The position numbers and the translations under genes are program-made. A DNA stretch of 64,000 nt from Rhodococcus sp. P-2. Its GTDB lineage: Bacteria; Actinomycetota; Actinomycetes; Mycobacteriales; Mycobacteriaceae. The notes under the pieces are model-generated. The model ran no database searches. It was not told the DNA's origin and was given only the letters and a program-made list of their open reading frames with translations. Of the stretch, positions 63,426 to 64,000 are shown in pieces; positions within the stretch are counted from its first letter, which is position 1; every line of letters begins with the position of its first letter. The stretch covers positions 1,054,001 to 1,118,000 of the forward strand of contig NZ_CP066779.1 in the NCBI RefSeq assembly GCF_016598535.1. The letters are read 5' to 3'.

Positions 63426-64000
63426 CTAGAGCACCTCACGTAGCAGGCGGTCCGAAAGTGCAAGCGCGTCACGGTCGTACGTCGACGCCGACGCCAACAC
63501 TTCGTCGGCACCGGTCCGCTCGGCCAGATCGTGAAGTTGCTGCTTCACCTCGACGGGCGTCCCGTGCAGCGCCGACGCCATGAACGACTCGATCCGCCTG
63601 GTGTTTCGGTCACTGCGCGGGGCGTGCCTGATCTCGTCCGGTGACACCAGCGGCGGAAACTCCCCTGTCCGTGACGATTCTGCGCGTGCGTATGCCTCCG
63701 GGATCAGCAACTCACGCGCCGCGTCGGTAGTATCGGCAACCGCCACCTCGAGAGAGACCACCACATAGGGTTCGGGATGAGCGTCGGTGGCCCGGAAAGC
63801 CCGGCGGTACTCGTCCAGTGCATCCACCCGGCCGGTACCCCCGATTCCGAGTATCGGCCCACCCACGACCACCGGAAGCCCCAGTTGCGCTGCCACTTCC
63901 AGGCCCGTGCGCGTCGCGAGCACGAAGATCGGCACCCCGGTCTCCGACGCCGGCCGTGCCGTCACAGCCGCAGATCCGTCAAGGTAGCGCCTCACCTCTT
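63426..64000 (-). CDS. LLM class flavin-dependent oxidoreductase, C-terminal part (runs off window)
   Basis: About 190 residues of the C-terminal half of a luciferase-like monooxygenase: GVPIFVLATRTGLEVAAQLG, LPVVVGGPILG, AYARAESSRTGEFPPLVSPD and the last helices TGADEVLASASTYDRDALAL. The N-terminal flavin-binding half lies beyond the right edge. Tail-to-tail with the SixA-like gene. Confidence 0.85.
   Translation of the reverse strand, partial: EVRRYLDGSAAVTARPASETGVPIFVLATRTGLEVAAQLGLPVVVGGPILGIGGTGRVDALDEYRRAFRATDAHPEPYVVVSLEVAVADTTDAARELLIPEAYARAESSRTGEFPPLVSPDEIRHAPRSDRNTRRIESFMASALHGTPVEVKQQLHDLAERTGADEVLASASTYDRDALALSDRLLREVL

Noticed and set aside
1..64000. CRISPR arrays, tRNA or rRNA genes, insertion sequences, prophage
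   Set aside because: No repeat-spacer series, no cloverleaf or rRNA signatures, and no transposase or integrase motifs were seen by eye; a tRNAscan or Infernal run would be the decisive test.

Overview
The window is high-GC actinobacterial DNA, most likely Rhodococcus of the R. erythropolis/qingshengii group. That placement is inference from gene content: a complete-looking mycofactocin (MFT) locus, an NDMA-dependent methanol dehydrogenase of the ThcE type, a KshB-type steroid hydroxylase reductase under a KstR-like operator, a DUF222/HNH 13E12-family gene and a terpene-type acyl-CoA carboxylase operon. No tRNA, rRNA, CRISPR array or insertion sequence was recognised.

Region 1 (1-11.6 kb) is the mycofactocin locus. 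mftA, mftB, mftC and mftD run leftward. They are followed by a tightly coupled FadH/OYE oxidoreductase - SDR - FadH/OYE oxidoreductase trio, a DUF222/HNH gene that looks inserted, mftE, and the first 62 codons of mftF at the window edge. mftR and mftM diverge rightward from mftA across a spacer holding a perfect 9+9 bp palindrome.

Region 2 (11.6-18 kb) is mixed: DUF4287, a solitary molbindin, DUF6314, a MaoC dehydratase, a 29-aa hydrophobic peptide, a hotdog thioesterase whose start codon lies in a 16-bp inverted repeat, an ABC exporter with a divergent GbsR/MarR regulator, and a sigma-like protein.

Region 3 (18-27 kb) is the mycofactocin-linked alcohol oxidation module: an ErcA-like iron alcohol dehydrogenase, a GAF sensor kinase and a LuxR-type regulator (MnoS/MnoR-like), two RNHCP proteins, a CoxE-like VWA protein, a MoxR ATPase and the NDMA-dependent methanol dehydrogenase (mno). 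The two dehydrogenase operons share a 15-bp identical dyad core at similar distances upstream of their starts. MFT made by region 1 is the expected cofactor for mno here.

Region 4 (27-36 kb): kshB, a GT87-like mannosyltransferase, an AlkD-like glycosylase, an SPW-repeat protein, an Asp/Glu racemase, a ferredoxin reductase-like flavoprotein and an Asp23/DUF2273/DUF6286/AmaP envelope cluster that ends in a strong shared terminator.

Region 5 (36-42 kb): the str operon (rpsL-rpsG-fusA-tuf), then two DUF3558 lipoproteins.

Region 6 (42-52 kb): a TetR-headed acyl-CoA catabolic operon (enoyl-CoA hydratase, two acyl-CoA dehydrogenases, biotin-dependent carboxylase alpha and beta, AtuA-family protein, TIGR03084 protein). 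It resembles acyclic-terpene or branched acyl-CoA degradation; the true substrate cannot be read from sequence.

Region 7 (52-64 kb): an enoyl-CoA hydratase with an EamA exporter, gamma-carbonic anhydrase, pirin, an LLM oxidoreductase with MarR, a DHA2 MFS pump with MarR, two quinone-oxidoreductase-like enzymes (one divergent from a TetR gene with twin palindromic operators), an acyl-ACP thioesterase, a SixA-like phosphatase and a truncated LLM oxidoreductase at the right edge.
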